The notes under the pieces: model-generated | Database searches by the model: none | Told to the model about the DNA's origin: nothing | Seen by the model: only the letters and a program-made list of their open reading frames with translations | Shown: piece by piece, positions 53,545-62,167 of the stretch | How positions within the stretch are numbered: the stretch's first letter is position 1 | How the letters are laid out: each line of letters opens with the position of its first letter | Position numbers and translations under genes: made by a program | DNA from: CAIVAT01 sp037133475 | Lineage (GTDB): Bacteria; Bacteroidota; Bacteroidia; Bacteroidales; FEN-979 | Assembly: GCA_037133475.1 (NCBI GenBank) | Contig: JBAXOB010000008.1 | Location: forward strand, 43,954-107,953 | Reading direction: 5' to 3' | Length of the DNA: 64,000 nt

Positions 53545-54303
53545 ATGAAACAAATCAGCTACTTTTCGGTATTTACAGTATTATTGTTTTCTGCTTCCGG
53601 CATTTCAGCCCAGAATGCAGGCCAGGGTGGGGATATCTCCTCCATCATGACAAAGATTCAGCACCAGCTGAATTCACAACCACGTATTGTCAACAATCAT
53701 GAAAGGCTTGATCCGACTGGATTCAACTTTTTCCCGTCCTGCGCCACCCATGAAGGGGAAGCCGACATCCCCGATAACGGCGTTGATTTCACCGACGGAG
53801 GTTGTGCCGTCGGACCTGCCAACCTGAGTTTGAATATCCAGTTGGACCAATGTGTCAGTGGCCGGTGTAACGGCTATACCTGGTTTGGAGATCCCAGGCA
53901 TGACTTTGACTGGTATAAGCTGGAACTCGCCACAACACAAACTGTTTACTGGACTTGTTTTGCAAGTTTCGATCCTGTCGTTTATATCATTCAGGGTCCC
54001 TGTGCTACTGCCAGTTTAGTCGGATATGTCGGCGGGTTTGCGGGTATTCCCCTCACCTATTCAGCAGTATTGGCTCCCGGCACCTATTACCTGGTAATCT
54101 CACCGTATTCGGTCGGGCACCAGGTTAATACCGACGGAGATTACCTCGCAAAGGTTACCACTGCCCCTCCCAGCCCACCCGCTACCTGGTGTGCCGGAAG
54201 CGTACCAACCCTGGGTGAATGGGGGCTCATTTTACTGGCTCTGGGATTGATCTCTGTTGCAAGCTTCTTTATCTTAAAAAAGAGAACTACTTTTTCAGTC
54301 TGA
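53545..54303 (+). CDS. IPTL-CTERM sorting-domain surface protein (copy 1)
   Basis: A 252-residue exported protein with a signal peptide (FSVFTVLLFSASGISAQ). A central beta-sandwich region resembling bacterial pre-peptidase C-terminal domains follows (FDWYKLELATTQTVYWTC; LAPGTYYLVISPYS), with paired cysteines (CATHEGEADIPDNG, DGGCAV, CVSGRC). The C-terminus has the tripartite sorting signal: VPTLGEWGLILLALG motif, hydrophobic helix, and a basic end (FILKKR). This is the IPTL-CTERM type, expected to be processed by an exosortase-like enzyme. The gene at 55233 is a clear paralogue. No sortase is in the window. Function unknown. Confidence 0.84.
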   Translation: MKQISYFSVFTVLLFSASGISAQNAGQGGDISSIMTKIQHQLNSQPRIVNNHERLDPTGFNFFPSCATHEGEADIPDNGVDFTDGGCAVGPANLSLNIQLDQCVSGRCNGYTWFGDPRHDFDWYKLELATTQTVYWTCFASFDPVVYIIQGPCATASLVGYVGGFAGIPLTYSAVLAPGTYYLVISPYSVGHQVNTDGDYLAKVTTAPPSPPATWCAGSVPTLGEWGLILLALGLISVASFFILKKRTTFSV

Positions 54304-55232
54304 TATTCCGGGTGTGTTAAAAAGTTAACCTTTCGTAGAAAAAGCAGCAGTCTTCCAAAACAACTGAGAATCTCTTTGATACAAACTGTCCCGGAATAAT
54401 TACCGGCAGGTGGATCAAAGGGATTTTTTTGAATAATCATATCAGATTCGGCCTATGCATGCCAGTTTGACAATTCAGGGATGATACCCTGGTCGTCAAT
54501 GCCCCCCTCGGTCCTCTGTAAAGGCTCCTCAAACCTTTAATTCTTTTTGGATCAGCAGGAAGCCGGCTCTGTGCCTGCGGGCCAAACCAGTTTATTGATG
54601 AATTTTTATTGACCCAATCAACCTCAAACTGAACAAAACCATATCGAAAAAAACAAAGAAAAGTCACCGCGCATGAACGTCGTTAACACTCTTCGTCATT
54701 CGTTAACTTCGGAAACTCGTTGCTCCGCTCCCCTGATGGCTCCCAGTTCTACACAATCCCCATTTTTTTTACGTGCCTTTCATGAGGCGGAAAAGCACAT
54801 AACTTTTAAGACAGCCTCTCACGAGTGGGGCACTGAACGAATAAATTCCATCAGACAAATTTCCATGTATAATTACGATCAATCAAATAACGTAATAGCC
54901 TTTTTTCCTTAGAAGTAAACGGACTTGACTTTTACCATTTTCCATATTATTTTTGTTATAAGAATTTTTTGTTACCGTAATCTTAGTCAGCCCTGATCAA
55001 GTTCGCCAATTATTTCACGATGGCAGCTACCGGATTTCCATATTGTAACAACTATATCGTCATTTATTTTCAGGAAACAGCCTGTCAACAAGTTTGCAGG
55101 AACCGATAACTTTTTATACACCTCCAATTCAAAGCAACCAGGGATACCAAGCCGGATCGAACTTTTGGAAAAAGATCAATCATAATGAAAAACCCCAGTG
55201 AATTTCTTTTTATTCAACTAAAACTTTGAATT
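54304..55232. other. Long non-coding region between the two IPTL-CTERM genes
   Basis: 929 bases. Short open frames on both strands (54437-54667 minus, 54673-54912 plus) show no domain, signal peptide or start context. The middle segment (54450-54830) is less AT-rich than the flanks and contains stretches such as CGTTGCTCCGCTCCCCTGAT that look like decayed coding or structured DNA, but I cannot name a source. Nothing else recognised. Confidence 0.4.
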
Positions 55233-55970
55233 ATGAAAAAAAATCTACTTCTTGTCTTGCTGGCAATCTCAGTTATTGCCGGCACACAACTTTTGGCCCA
55301 GGGGCACTACACAGGTGCCCAAAAACCTGCAGGTTATACAAACCATAAGGTAGTACCAGGCGTCCAGCTACAGAATCAGCACCAAAAGCTGGGTGGTGTG
55401 GGGCCGGTGTGTTTGCCATGTGCCATTCCGGAAGGGGAGGCTGACATCCCCGACGAAGGTATTGACGTAACAAATGGCGGCTGTAATTTTCCATCCCTGC
55501 TTTATACCAATATCAACATGGGAGATGCCTTTTGCGGGAGGGGCAACGGATATGATTATGGAGGTTATGAATGGAGGGATACCGACTGGTACCGGTTTGT
55601 GTTAACCACGCCCGGAACGATCTACTGGTCGTGCTACGGAGATTTCGATGCCTATTTGTTCATTCTGGGGGATGATTGCATTAATTTTACTTATTATGAT
55701 TACCGCCCTTCTCCCGCCGGAATCCCGACAACCGCCTCTGCAACGCTCCCTCCCGGCACCTATCATTTGTGGGTAGGACCCGAAAATTATGGTCACCATC
55801 CCGGCAATACGGGGAATTACATGGTAAAACTCTCCGACACCCCTCCGGGCAATCCCGACGCCTGGTGCCAGTCTGCTGCAATACCCACCCTTTCGCAATG
55901 GGGACTCATCCTCCTTGCCGTTTCATTGCTGGCCACCGCCAGTATCCACATTATCAGAAGAAAATACTGA
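55233..55970 (+). CDS. IPTL-CTERM sorting-domain surface protein (copy 2)
   Basis: A 245-residue exported protein with a signal peptide (LLLVLLAISVIAGTQLLAQ), the same beta-sandwich region as the gene at 53545 (TDWYRFVLTTPGTIYWSC; LPPGTYHLWVGPENYGHH) and the same cysteine framework (CAIPEGEADIPDEGID, NGGCNF, FCGRGNG). The C-terminal IPTL signal is IPTLSQWGLILLAVSLL followed by a basic IIRRKY end. The shared EGEADIPD-G-D-T-GGC block shows that the two genes arose by duplication. It is followed by a strong hairpin terminator at 56075-56130. Confidence 0.84.
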   Translation: MKKNLLLVLLAISVIAGTQLLAQGHYTGAQKPAGYTNHKVVPGVQLQNQHQKLGGVGPVCLPCAIPEGEADIPDEGIDVTNGGCNFPSLLYTNINMGDAFCGRGNGYDYGGYEWRDTDWYRFVLTTPGTIYWSCYGDFDAYLFILGDDCINFTYYDYRPSPAGIPTTASATLPPGTYHLWVGPENYGHHPGNTGNYMVKLSDTPPGNPDAWCQSAAIPTLSQWGLILLAVSLLATASIHIIRRKY

Positions 55971-56074
55971 TGTTATCCAGCTGGGTATATGGCAAATTCG
56001 ATCAGATCATCCTGATATTCTGATATAATACAATGTAATAAGGGGAACTCATGTATAATAGCAGATACGTGATG

Positions 56075-56132
56075 AATCCCTTTGAAGTGTTGTTGCGTGC
56101 AAACAGGGCACAGCGTTTCAAAGGGATTTCTT
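56075..56132 (+). terminator. Terminator hairpin after IPTL-CTERM copy 2
   Basis: A perfect 12-base-pair stem (AATCCCTTTGAA at 56075-56086 with TTCAAAGGGATT at 56117-56128) encloses a 30-base loop and is followed by TCTTTT. The loop is long for an intrinsic terminator, so another structural RNA role is possible. Confidence 0.55.
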
Positions 56133-56152
56133 TTACGTTTGGTGGTATTATT

Positions 56153-57370
56153 TTATGATTTCTGATTCAATCCAAGTAAAAACGCCTCGCCGAATTTTTT
56201 GCCATAGGCGATGCATTTGTCCTTGGTTTCGTGATGGGGAGTGAATTTGATCATCAGTCCTTCATCCATCACGTTCAGTTTCAGGCTACCCATCGCGGAT
56301 GTCATGATTTTTGCCCCCTCCCCGCTCCAGCCGTAGGAACCAAAGGCTGCCGCCAGTTTGTTCCGGTCGCGGATAGGATTGATCAGGGCAAATACCTGGT
56401 AGATAGGCAACAGGATGTTCTGGCTGAAGGTGGGGCATCCCAGCACGATGGCTGATGCCCGGATGATCCGTTGTTCAACCTCCGCCATACCCATCTTCTC
56501 GATATCGCAAAGGTCAACCTTGATGTCGCCGGCCTGGCCGATCCCTTCGGCAATCATACCGGCAATGACGCCGGTATTCTGGTATGCCGAAACATAGCCG
56601 AGAAAAACGCGGTTGGGTTCCTGTTCATTGAGGGCTTCACGGGCATACTGCTCGGAAAGATCGACATATTTTTTCCAGTTTGTCCTCAGGATGGCACCAT
56701 GGCCGGGCAGGATGGAAACGATATCGAGGGGCCGGATCCGTTCGATGGCCTGGAGCATGAACCGGCTATAGGGTTTCATGATGACATCGTAATAATAGCG
56801 GAAGGCATCGTCGAAATCACCGACGGCATCGTCGAACATCGCCTCGCTGCAATAATGTTCCCCGAAGATATCGCAGGTAAAGAGCAGTTTTTCCTCCTGC
56901 AGGTAGGTCATAATGGAATCGGGCCAGTGCAGGTTGGCGGCAGCCACAAACTGCAGCGTACGGTCGCCCAGGTCGAGTGTCTGGCCATCTTTGACGACCA
57001 GGTGGGGAATTTCAAATCCAAGCAGATCCTTCAGGTAACGGATGGCGTTGCCGCTGCCCACCACCTTCGCTTTTGGCGCAACCTCGAGCAGCCGGGCAAG
57101 GCATCCTGAATGGTCGGGTTCGGTATGGTTCAAAACGATGTATTCAATCTGAGCAGGATCTGTAAGGGTTTTAAGTTTAGCAAGATAGGGCTCCCAGAAT
57201 TTCTCCTTCACCGTCTCAACGATGGTCTTCTTTTCAGCATCGATAAAATAGGAGTTGTAGGTAGTCCCGAATTTGGTCTCCATGACCACATCGAAGGTGA
57301 CAATGTCGTGGTCAAGTGCGCCAATCCAGCTAACGGTATCGGTAATTTTCAAAACTTTGTTGTCAGGCAT
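56153..57370 (-). CDS. Flavodiiron protein (FprA family A-type flavoprotein)
   Basis: Reduces O2 to water and/or NO to N2O in anaerobes and microaerobes. The 405-residue protein has an N-terminal metallo-beta-lactamase diiron domain (about 1-250) with LNHTEPDHSGC (HxExDH, near 79-88), and further ligands in DIFGEHYCSEAMFDD and ILPGHGAILR. The C-terminal flavodoxin domain (about 255-400) has FLGYVSAYQNTG (FMN loop) and LGCPTFSQNILLP. No fused rubredoxin domain is present. The gene lies 31 bases downstream of topoisomerase IV subunit A on the same strand. It is convergent with IPTL copy 2. Confidence 0.93.
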   Translation of the reverse strand: MPDNKVLKITDTVSWIGALDHDIVTFDVVMETKFGTTYNSYFIDAEKKTIVETVKEKFWEPYLAKLKTLTDPAQIEYIVLNHTEPDHSGCLARLLEVAPKAKVVGSGNAIRYLKDLLGFEIPHLVVKDGQTLDLGDRTLQFVAAANLHWPDSIMTYLQEEKLLFTCDIFGEHYCSEAMFDDAVGDFDDAFRYYYDVIMKPYSRFMLQAIERIRPLDIVSILPGHGAILRTNWKKYVDLSEQYAREALNEQEPNRVFLGYVSAYQNTGVIAGMIAEGIGQAGDIKVDLCDIEKMGMAEVEQRIIRASAIVLGCPTFSQNILLPIYQVFALINPIRDRNKLAAAFGSYGWSGEGAKIMTSAMGSLKLNVMDEGLMIKFTPHHETKDKCIAYGKKFGEAFLLGLNQKS

Positions 57371-57401
57371 AAATATTCAGGTAATTGGTAGTTTGTACTG
57401 A

Positions 57402-60359
57402 TTAAAGCGGCAATTCCATCTGTATCTGGTCGCCAGGCTCCTCATCATCCTTCCTGGTCCCCTGCGATGGATCGGGTTTGGGAATGCGCGGGCGCTTTTT
57501 CCGTTGTTTATCCGCCTGCGGCACGGATTGACCAGGTTTAAGCAGTTCGCCTGTCAGCCCCTCCCCGGCAAGCAGTCCATCCTGCTCCTCTTCATTATCC
57601 TGGACGGGAGCCGCACTTTCAACAGAATCAAGCCTGAACCTGAGCCCGGAGGCGGCTTCAGGTTCATATCCGGGTAGATCCTCCCCCGGGTCTTCAATAC
57701 CGGTTTCACCATCGTCTGCCAGATCCTCATCACTGCCGGTATCTTCAAGGTCGTCGTCAGCTGTATCATCATCGGCATCGTTGACGATGGCCTCATCCTC
57801 GTCATCCAAAGCGATATCCGCAACATGATCCTCCTGCTGATCTTCCTGAGGTTCGTCGATCTGCAGCGGTTCGAGCCAGCTGAGCTTTTTCAGCGCATGG
57901 AGCGCCAGCCGTTTGCCTTTTGCCTTGATTCCCTTAACCCCGATAAATTCATGGGCCACGATCTCCTCAACCTCCGTGCCTTTGGTCTTGAACTGCATGT
58001 CGAAAACCAGCTCCAGTTTTGGGTAAGCATCGATGGTGAAGAGGATGAGCTTGTCGGGAGGCTCTACAAACTCCACCTTCTTGTCCGACAGCTCCGCCTT
58101 AAACCGTTTGATATAGTAGTGTTTGGTATCATGCTCCTGGTAAACAGCCGTATAAACCTTTTCAGGATCATACTTTTCGATGAGGATCATATCCTCGTCG
58201 AAATGGGATGACAGGTCAAAGGAGTGCAGCTTATACTGGCCCGACTGCATCACCGTGATGATCCGGTCGGTTCCGGAAAAGGCTCCCAGCAGCACCCCGC
58301 GGTCGTCGGTGTTGAGGCGCTGGACCGTTTCGTCGTACCAGATATTCAGCGATCCAAGGGTCGACACCCCCTCCTGGCGTTGTTCGATCTTCCTGACGGC
58401 AAACTTGGTCAGCGTGTTGCCCATCGAATTCCTTCCCTTGATGGTGATCTCGGCGAAGTTGAAGTCGAACGAACTCTTCTTCAGCCGCGGCTTGGGCTTC
58501 AGCTCCACGCGGATCACTTCAGCCTCGCCGTTGGGGTTGGCGGTAAAATAGAGCACCTTGGAACCTGGAGTCCCCTTGGTTGCGGCATATTCCTTGTCGC
58601 GGGTCACCCCTACCACGCTGAACCGCTTCACCATGATCTTCCCGTTTTTGCCATCACGGTAGATGAGGTTGTACACGGTACGACTGTCGTTCTTGTTGAA
58701 CACTGCGATGTGGATGATGTTCTGCCCGACAAATATCTTGCTGGCGACCTTTACCACGATAAAGGTGCCGTCGTCGCGGAAGGCGATGATGTCGTCGATG
58801 TCGGAGCAGTCGCAGACAAATTCGTCCTTTTTAAGGCTGGTGCCGGCAAAGCCCTCTTCACGGTTGACATAGAGCTTTTCGTTGGCGGCAGCCACCTTTG
58901 CCGCTTCGATGTTGTCGAAGCTGCGTATCTCGGCGCGGCGGTCGCGGTTTTTGCCATATTTTTTCCGGATCTGCCTGAAATATTCGATGGCAAAATCGAC
59001 CAGGTGCGCCAGGTGGTTTTCGACCTCCTCCATCTCGAGGTTCACCCCGGCCATCGCCTCATCGGCCTTTGCCGAGTTAAACCGCGAGATCCGCTCGATG
59101 GGGATCTTGCGCAGCCTGTGCACATCCTCCTCCGAAACCGGCCGGATAATCAGGTGTGCAAAGGGGGCCAGCCCCCTGAAGATGGCGGCATCAATATCCT
59201 CGGTGGTCTTGCATTTCTTGATCCCTTCGTAAACCTCGTTTTCAATAAAGATCTTTTCGAGCGAAATATAATGCAGCTGGTCGAGCAGCTCCTGGCGGCG
59301 GATGTCGAGTTCGAGCTTCAGCAGGTCGAGCGTGCGCTGCGTGTTCACGCGGAGGATCTCCGAAACGCCCATGAAACGGGGTCTCCCGCCTTCGATCACG
59401 CAGGCGTTGGGGGAGATGGAGACTTCGCATTCGGTAAAGGCATAGAGGGCGTCCATGGTGGTGTCGGGCGACACGCCGGGAGCCAGGTGGATCAGGATCT
59501 CCACATCGGCGGCGGTATTGTCGTCGATCTTGCGGATCTTGATCTTTCCCTTGTCGTTGGCCGTGAGGATGGAGTCGATGATGGAACCCGTCGTAGTACC
59601 GTAGGGAATTTCACGGATGACCAGCGTTTTCTTGTCCTCCAGGATGATTTTCGCCCGCAGGCGGATCTTCCCTCCCCTGAGGCCGTCGTTATAGCGGGAG
59701 ACATCGACCATGCCGCCTGTGAGGAAGTCGGGAAAGAGTTCAAACTCTTCCTTTTGCAGTATCTTGATGGAAGCGTCGATCAGCTCGTTGAAATTGTGCG
59801 GCAGGATCTTGGAGGCAAGTCCGACGGCAATCCCCTCCACCCCCTGGGCCAGCAGCAGCGGGAATTTTGCAGGCAGGGCGACAGGCTCTTTGTTGCGGCC
59901 GTCGTACGAAAGCTGCCATGTGGTGGTCTTGGCGTTGAAGAGGACCTCGTGGGCGAACTTCGACGGGCGGGCTTCGATATACCGGGGCGCGGCGGCGCTG
60001 TCGCCGGTGAGGATGTTGCCCCAGTTCCCTTGGCAGTCGATCAGCAGGTCCTTCTGGCCCAGCTGAACGAGGGCATCGCCGATGGAGGCGTCGCCGTGGG
60101 GATGGTATTTCATGGTATGGCCGATGATGTTGGCCACTTTGTTGTACCGGCCGTCGTCGAGCTCCTTCATCGCGTGAAGGATACGCCGCTGAACAGGTTT
60201 CAGCCCGTCGGTGATCTCGGGCACGGCACGCTCCAGGATCACGTATGAGGCGTAATCCAGGAACCAGCTCTGGTACATCTGCGAAAGATGGACCGTCTCC
60301 TTCAGCTTGCCTGATTCCAGCTCGGGATTCTCCCCGTTATTTGGTTCTTCGGTTGACAT
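57402..60359 (-). CDS. parC: DNA topoisomerase IV subunit A
   Basis: Catalytic subunit of a type IIA topoisomerase that decatenates chromosomes. The breakage-reunion domain has YASYVILERAVPEITDGLKPVQRRIL near 35-60 (read as YASYVILERA, then DGLKPVQRRI), HPHGDASIGDALV, and the catalytic Tyr in AAPRYIEARPS near 125. A beta-pinwheel C-terminal domain covers about 510-830. The last 150 residues are an acidic, low-complexity tail (runs of Asp/Glu such as DDEDEAIVNDADDD) ending in a basic patch and MELPL. Topoisomerase IV is preferred over gyrase because no canonical GyrA box was seen. The ATG at 60359 (MSTEEPNN) is preferred to the upstream start at 60386, which lies in repeat-adjacent sequence. 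Confidence 0.9.
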   Translation of the reverse strand: MSTEEPNNGENPELESGKLKETVHLSQMYQSWFLDYASYVILERAVPEITDGLKPVQRRILHAMKELDDGRYNKVANIIGHTMKYHPHGDASIGDALVQLGQKDLLIDCQGNWGNILTGDSAAAPRYIEARPSKFAHEVLFNAKTTTWQLSYDGRNKEPVALPAKFPLLLAQGVEGIAVGLASKILPHNFNELIDASIKILQKEEFELFPDFLTGGMVDVSRYNDGLRGGKIRLRAKIILEDKKTLVIREIPYGTTTGSIIDSILTANDKGKIKIRKIDDNTAADVEILIHLAPGVSPDTTMDALYAFTECEVSISPNACVIEGGRPRFMGVSEILRVNTQRTLDLLKLELDIRRQELLDQLHYISLEKIFIENEVYEGIKKCKTTEDIDAAIFRGLAPFAHLIIRPVSEEDVHRLRKIPIERISRFNSAKADEAMAGVNLEMEEVENHLAHLVDFAIEYFRQIRKKYGKNRDRRAEIRSFDNIEAAKVAAANEKLYVNREEGFAGTSLKKDEFVCDCSDIDDIIAFRDDGTFIVVKVASKIFVGQNIIHIAVFNKNDSRTVYNLIYRDGKNGKIMVKRFSVVGVTRDKEYAATKGTPGSKVLYFTANPNGEAEVIRVELKPKPRLKKSSFDFNFAEITIKGRNSMGNTLTKFAVRKIEQRQEGVSTLGSLNIWYDETVQRLNTDDRGVLLGAFSGTDRIITVMQSGQYKLHSFDLSSHFDEDMILIEKYDPEKVYTAVYQEHDTKHYYIKRFKAELSDKKVEFVEPPDKLILFTIDAYPKLELVFDMQFKTKGTEVEEIVAHEFIGVKGIKAKGKRLALHALKKLSWLEPLQIDEPQEDQQEDHVADIALDDEDEAIVNDADDDTADDDLEDTGSDEDLADDGETGIEDPGEDLPGYEPEAASGLRFRLDSVESAAPVQDNEEEQDGLLAGEGLTGELLKPGQSVPQADKQRKKRPRIPKPDPSQGTRKDDEEPGDQIQMELPL

Positions 60360-60370
60360 TTTACTTGGAC

Positions 60371-60410
60371 AATGCAGACAATGCAAGCAATATAGGCAAT
60401 GTTAACAATG
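60371..60410 (+). repeat. Short array of AATGCARRC 9-nt repeat
   Basis: Four degenerate nonamers (AATGCAGAC, AATGCAAGC, AATATAGGC, AATGTTAAC) lie 12 bases upstream of the parC start. They belong to the same family as the arrays at 60662-60720, 61276-61365 and 63876-64000. Confidence 0.7.
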
Positions 60411-60654
60411 TGATAAGTGAATAAATGAAAGTAATTATCTGTGTTTAAAAATTATCAATCTTATTTTTAAAATAATTGAAAAAATAGGAGGTAACACACA
60501 ATCACTTAAAATCAAATGCATTAATCCAAATCTCCAACTTTACCAATAGGTTTTCCCTCTCCATCCAACTTCCGATTATTCAGTATTCTTTTGATTCACT
60601 CACCAAAGCTCTGTTAATAGTTTATTATTTACCTGCAATGTTCATATTCCCTGC
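60411..60654. other. AT-rich non-coding stretch between parC and the next repeat array
   Basis: About 240 bases between divergent repeat arrays with no supported gene and no clear structure. Confidence 0.4.
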
Positions 60655-60720
60655 AATGTTTGCAATGTTTGCATTATTTGCATTGTTTGCATTGTTTGCA
60701 TTGCCTGCATTGTTTGCATT
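60655..60720 (-). repeat. AATGCARRC 9-nt repeat array, reverse orientation
   Basis: On the plus strand the units read GCATTGTTT and variants (GCATTATTT, GCATTGCCT), about seven in tandem; on the minus strand they are AAACAATGC. The array runs into the stop codon of the isochorismatase-family gene, so it forms that gene's immediate 3' flank, opposite in orientation to the array at its 5' side. Confidence 0.8.
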
Positions 60721-61262
60721 CATTTTACAAGCTTCGAAATCGCCTTAAAGGTCTCCCCTCCCGAGTAGCGCAGCAGTTCAAATAATATCGCTTCATAGGT
60801 GGTGATGATGACCCCCTCCTTGCGCATGCGTTCGATGGCGATCAGCTTATCGTTCGGCTTGCGGGAGGAGATGCAGTCCTCCACCACGATGGGGTGATAG
60901 CCGTTCTGAACCAGGTCGATCACGGTTTGCAGCACGCAAACATGGCTTTCGATGCCGGTGACGATGATATGGTCTTTTCCCGACGAGGCCAGCTCCATCA
61001 TGAAGCGCGATTCGTCGCAGCAACTGAAGGAGGCCTTTTCAATAGGCTCGATGCCGGCAAGGAGCGCCTTAAATCCGGGGATGGTGGGCCCGAGTCCCTT
61101 GACATACTGTTCGGTGACGAATATCGGCAATCCCAGCGCCTTTGCCCCTTCGATGAGGATGGGGACGTTGCGCAGCAGGGTTTCATTTTCCGCGATGGCG
61201 GGGAAGATCTTTTCCTGGAAGTCGATGACCAGCAGGGCTGTTTTATCTTTGAGGATTCTCAT
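60720..61262 (-). CDS. Isochorismatase-family (cysteine hydrolase) protein
   Basis: A 180-residue cytoplasmic hydrolase. Catalytic elements are Asp in LLVIDFQEKIF (about residue 14), a probable Lys in EKASFSCCDES near 87-95, and the nucleophile Cys in GIESHVCVLQTVIDL near 117. It is closest in layout to the YcaC/nicotinamidase-like group; the substrate is not predictable. The open frame continues to 61427, but those 55 codons translate the 9-nt repeat (LPALPALPAL pattern), so the ATG at 61262 (MRILKDKTALLVID) is the real start. Both ends of the gene touch arrays of the same repeat in opposite orientation. Confidence 0.9.
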   Translation of the reverse strand: MRILKDKTALLVIDFQEKIFPAIAENETLLRNVPILIEGAKALGLPIFVTEQYVKGLGPTIPGFKALLAGIEPIEKASFSCCDESRFMMELASSGKDHIIVTGIESHVCVLQTVIDLVQNGYHPIVVEDCISSRKPNDKLIAIERMRKEGVIITTYEAILFELLRYSGGETFKAISKLVK

Positions 61263-61275
61263 TTTTGGGTTGTTT

Positions 61276-61365
61276 AATGCAAACAATGCAGGCAATGCAG
61301 GCAATGCAGGCAATGCAAACAATGCAGGCAATGTAAATGAAGGAATGCAGGAATGCAGGAATTGG
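61276..61365 (+). repeat. AATGCARRC 9-nt array joined to a GGAATGCA 8-nt array
   Basis: Seven nonamers (AATGCAAAC, AATGCAGGC and variants, 61276-61338) pass into two or three octamers (GGAATGCA). It lies 14 bases upstream of the isochorismatase-family gene start, so it overlaps where that gene's promoter should be. Confidence 0.8.
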
Positions 61366-61854
61366 TGGATTTTAGTGAACCAATTTAAAGATGCCCTTTT
61401 CCCGGGTTTCTGACCTGGTACCTTCAACCAACAAAATTAAGCTTTCCTTTTGATAGCGGAGGTAATTTGTTAAAAACTTAATCGCAGTACAAAGGAGCCC
61501 TGCTGATAAGATTGCGAGCGCCTGGTGATGTTGATGACAGCCCGGAAAGTACAGGATGATTATAATAAACAGGATGGACCGAAATGAACCTTTCTGTAGC
61601 TAACAGGTAACCGTTGCTTAACTGTTGCGTAACAGCTGAGGATCAGGAGAATACCCTGAGAAACCCTAAGGAAATCCGGAGGTCATGAGGAGGTTGCTGG
61701 CACCTGATATCCGGCCAGGGAGGCGGAATAGAAATTACCGGTGGTTGATCCGGTTTTCAAAGGATAACGGTTCATTAAACTGGCTAGAGATAAGGTAACT
61801 ATACGAATTAAAAGGGGTTTTTCCGGGGGGATGCGGCAAAATTGTTAAAAAGCG
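61366..61854. other. Non-coding region upstream of tRNA-Arg
   Basis: About 490 bases without a supported gene or a recognised RNA. Base composition is similar to genes, but all frames are broken. Nothing specific seen apart from the -7 element at its right end. Confidence 0.4.
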
Positions 61855-61862
61855 TATCTTTG
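61855..61862 (+). promoter_or_regulatory. -7 element ahead of tRNA-Arg
   Basis: TATCTTTG matches TAnnTTTG and lies 43 bases before the tRNA. A TTG at 61842-61844 is too close to serve as -33 element. Confidence 0.45.
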
Positions 61863-61905
61863 CGCCCTGATTTGACATCATCGTTGAATAGTATTATTCA
61901 GCACT

Positions 61906-61979
61906 GGTCCCGTAGCTCAGTTGGATAGAGCAACAGCCTTCTAAGCTGTGGGTCGCGCGTTCGAATCGCGCCGGGATCA
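61906..61979 (+). tRNA. tRNA-Arg (anticodon TCT)
   Basis: A 74-base cloverleaf: acceptor GGTCCCG with CGGGATC (one G-U pair), D stem GCTC/GAGC with loop AGTTGGATA, anticodon stem ACAGC/GCTGT with loop CTTCTAA (anticodon TCT, reading AGA and AGG), variable GGGTC, T stem GCGCG/CGCGC with loop TTCGAAT, discriminator A. The CCA end is not encoded. No other tRNA adjoins. Confidence 0.95.
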
Positions 61980-62167
61980 CAAAAAATCGTTGATTATCTG
62001 CAAATTGCAATAAATCTGATGATAGCAGCCATAAGATTGCAACAGCATGCTATTTTGAGTTTCGTCAATTAATACAACCCGCGTTTGCCACTATCGGCCC
62101 CCTATTTAACGCAGTAAGCCAGAAAGATTAATAAAAGGTTGAAGAGACGCGAGAGAATTTCCCCCCC

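Noticed and set aside
54437..54667. A 76-codon minus-strand open frame
   Set aside because: No signal peptide, domain or start context; could be a remnant but cannot be supported as a gene.
58224..60248. A 674-codon open frame on the plus strand
   Set aside because: It is exactly antisense to the parC gene, its protein has no recognisable fold, and its length follows from the codon bias of the real gene.
61366..61854. Structured RNA or further tRNAs upstream of tRNA-Arg
   Set aside because: No cloverleaf, conserved loop or known RNA motif could be found by eye in this stretch.
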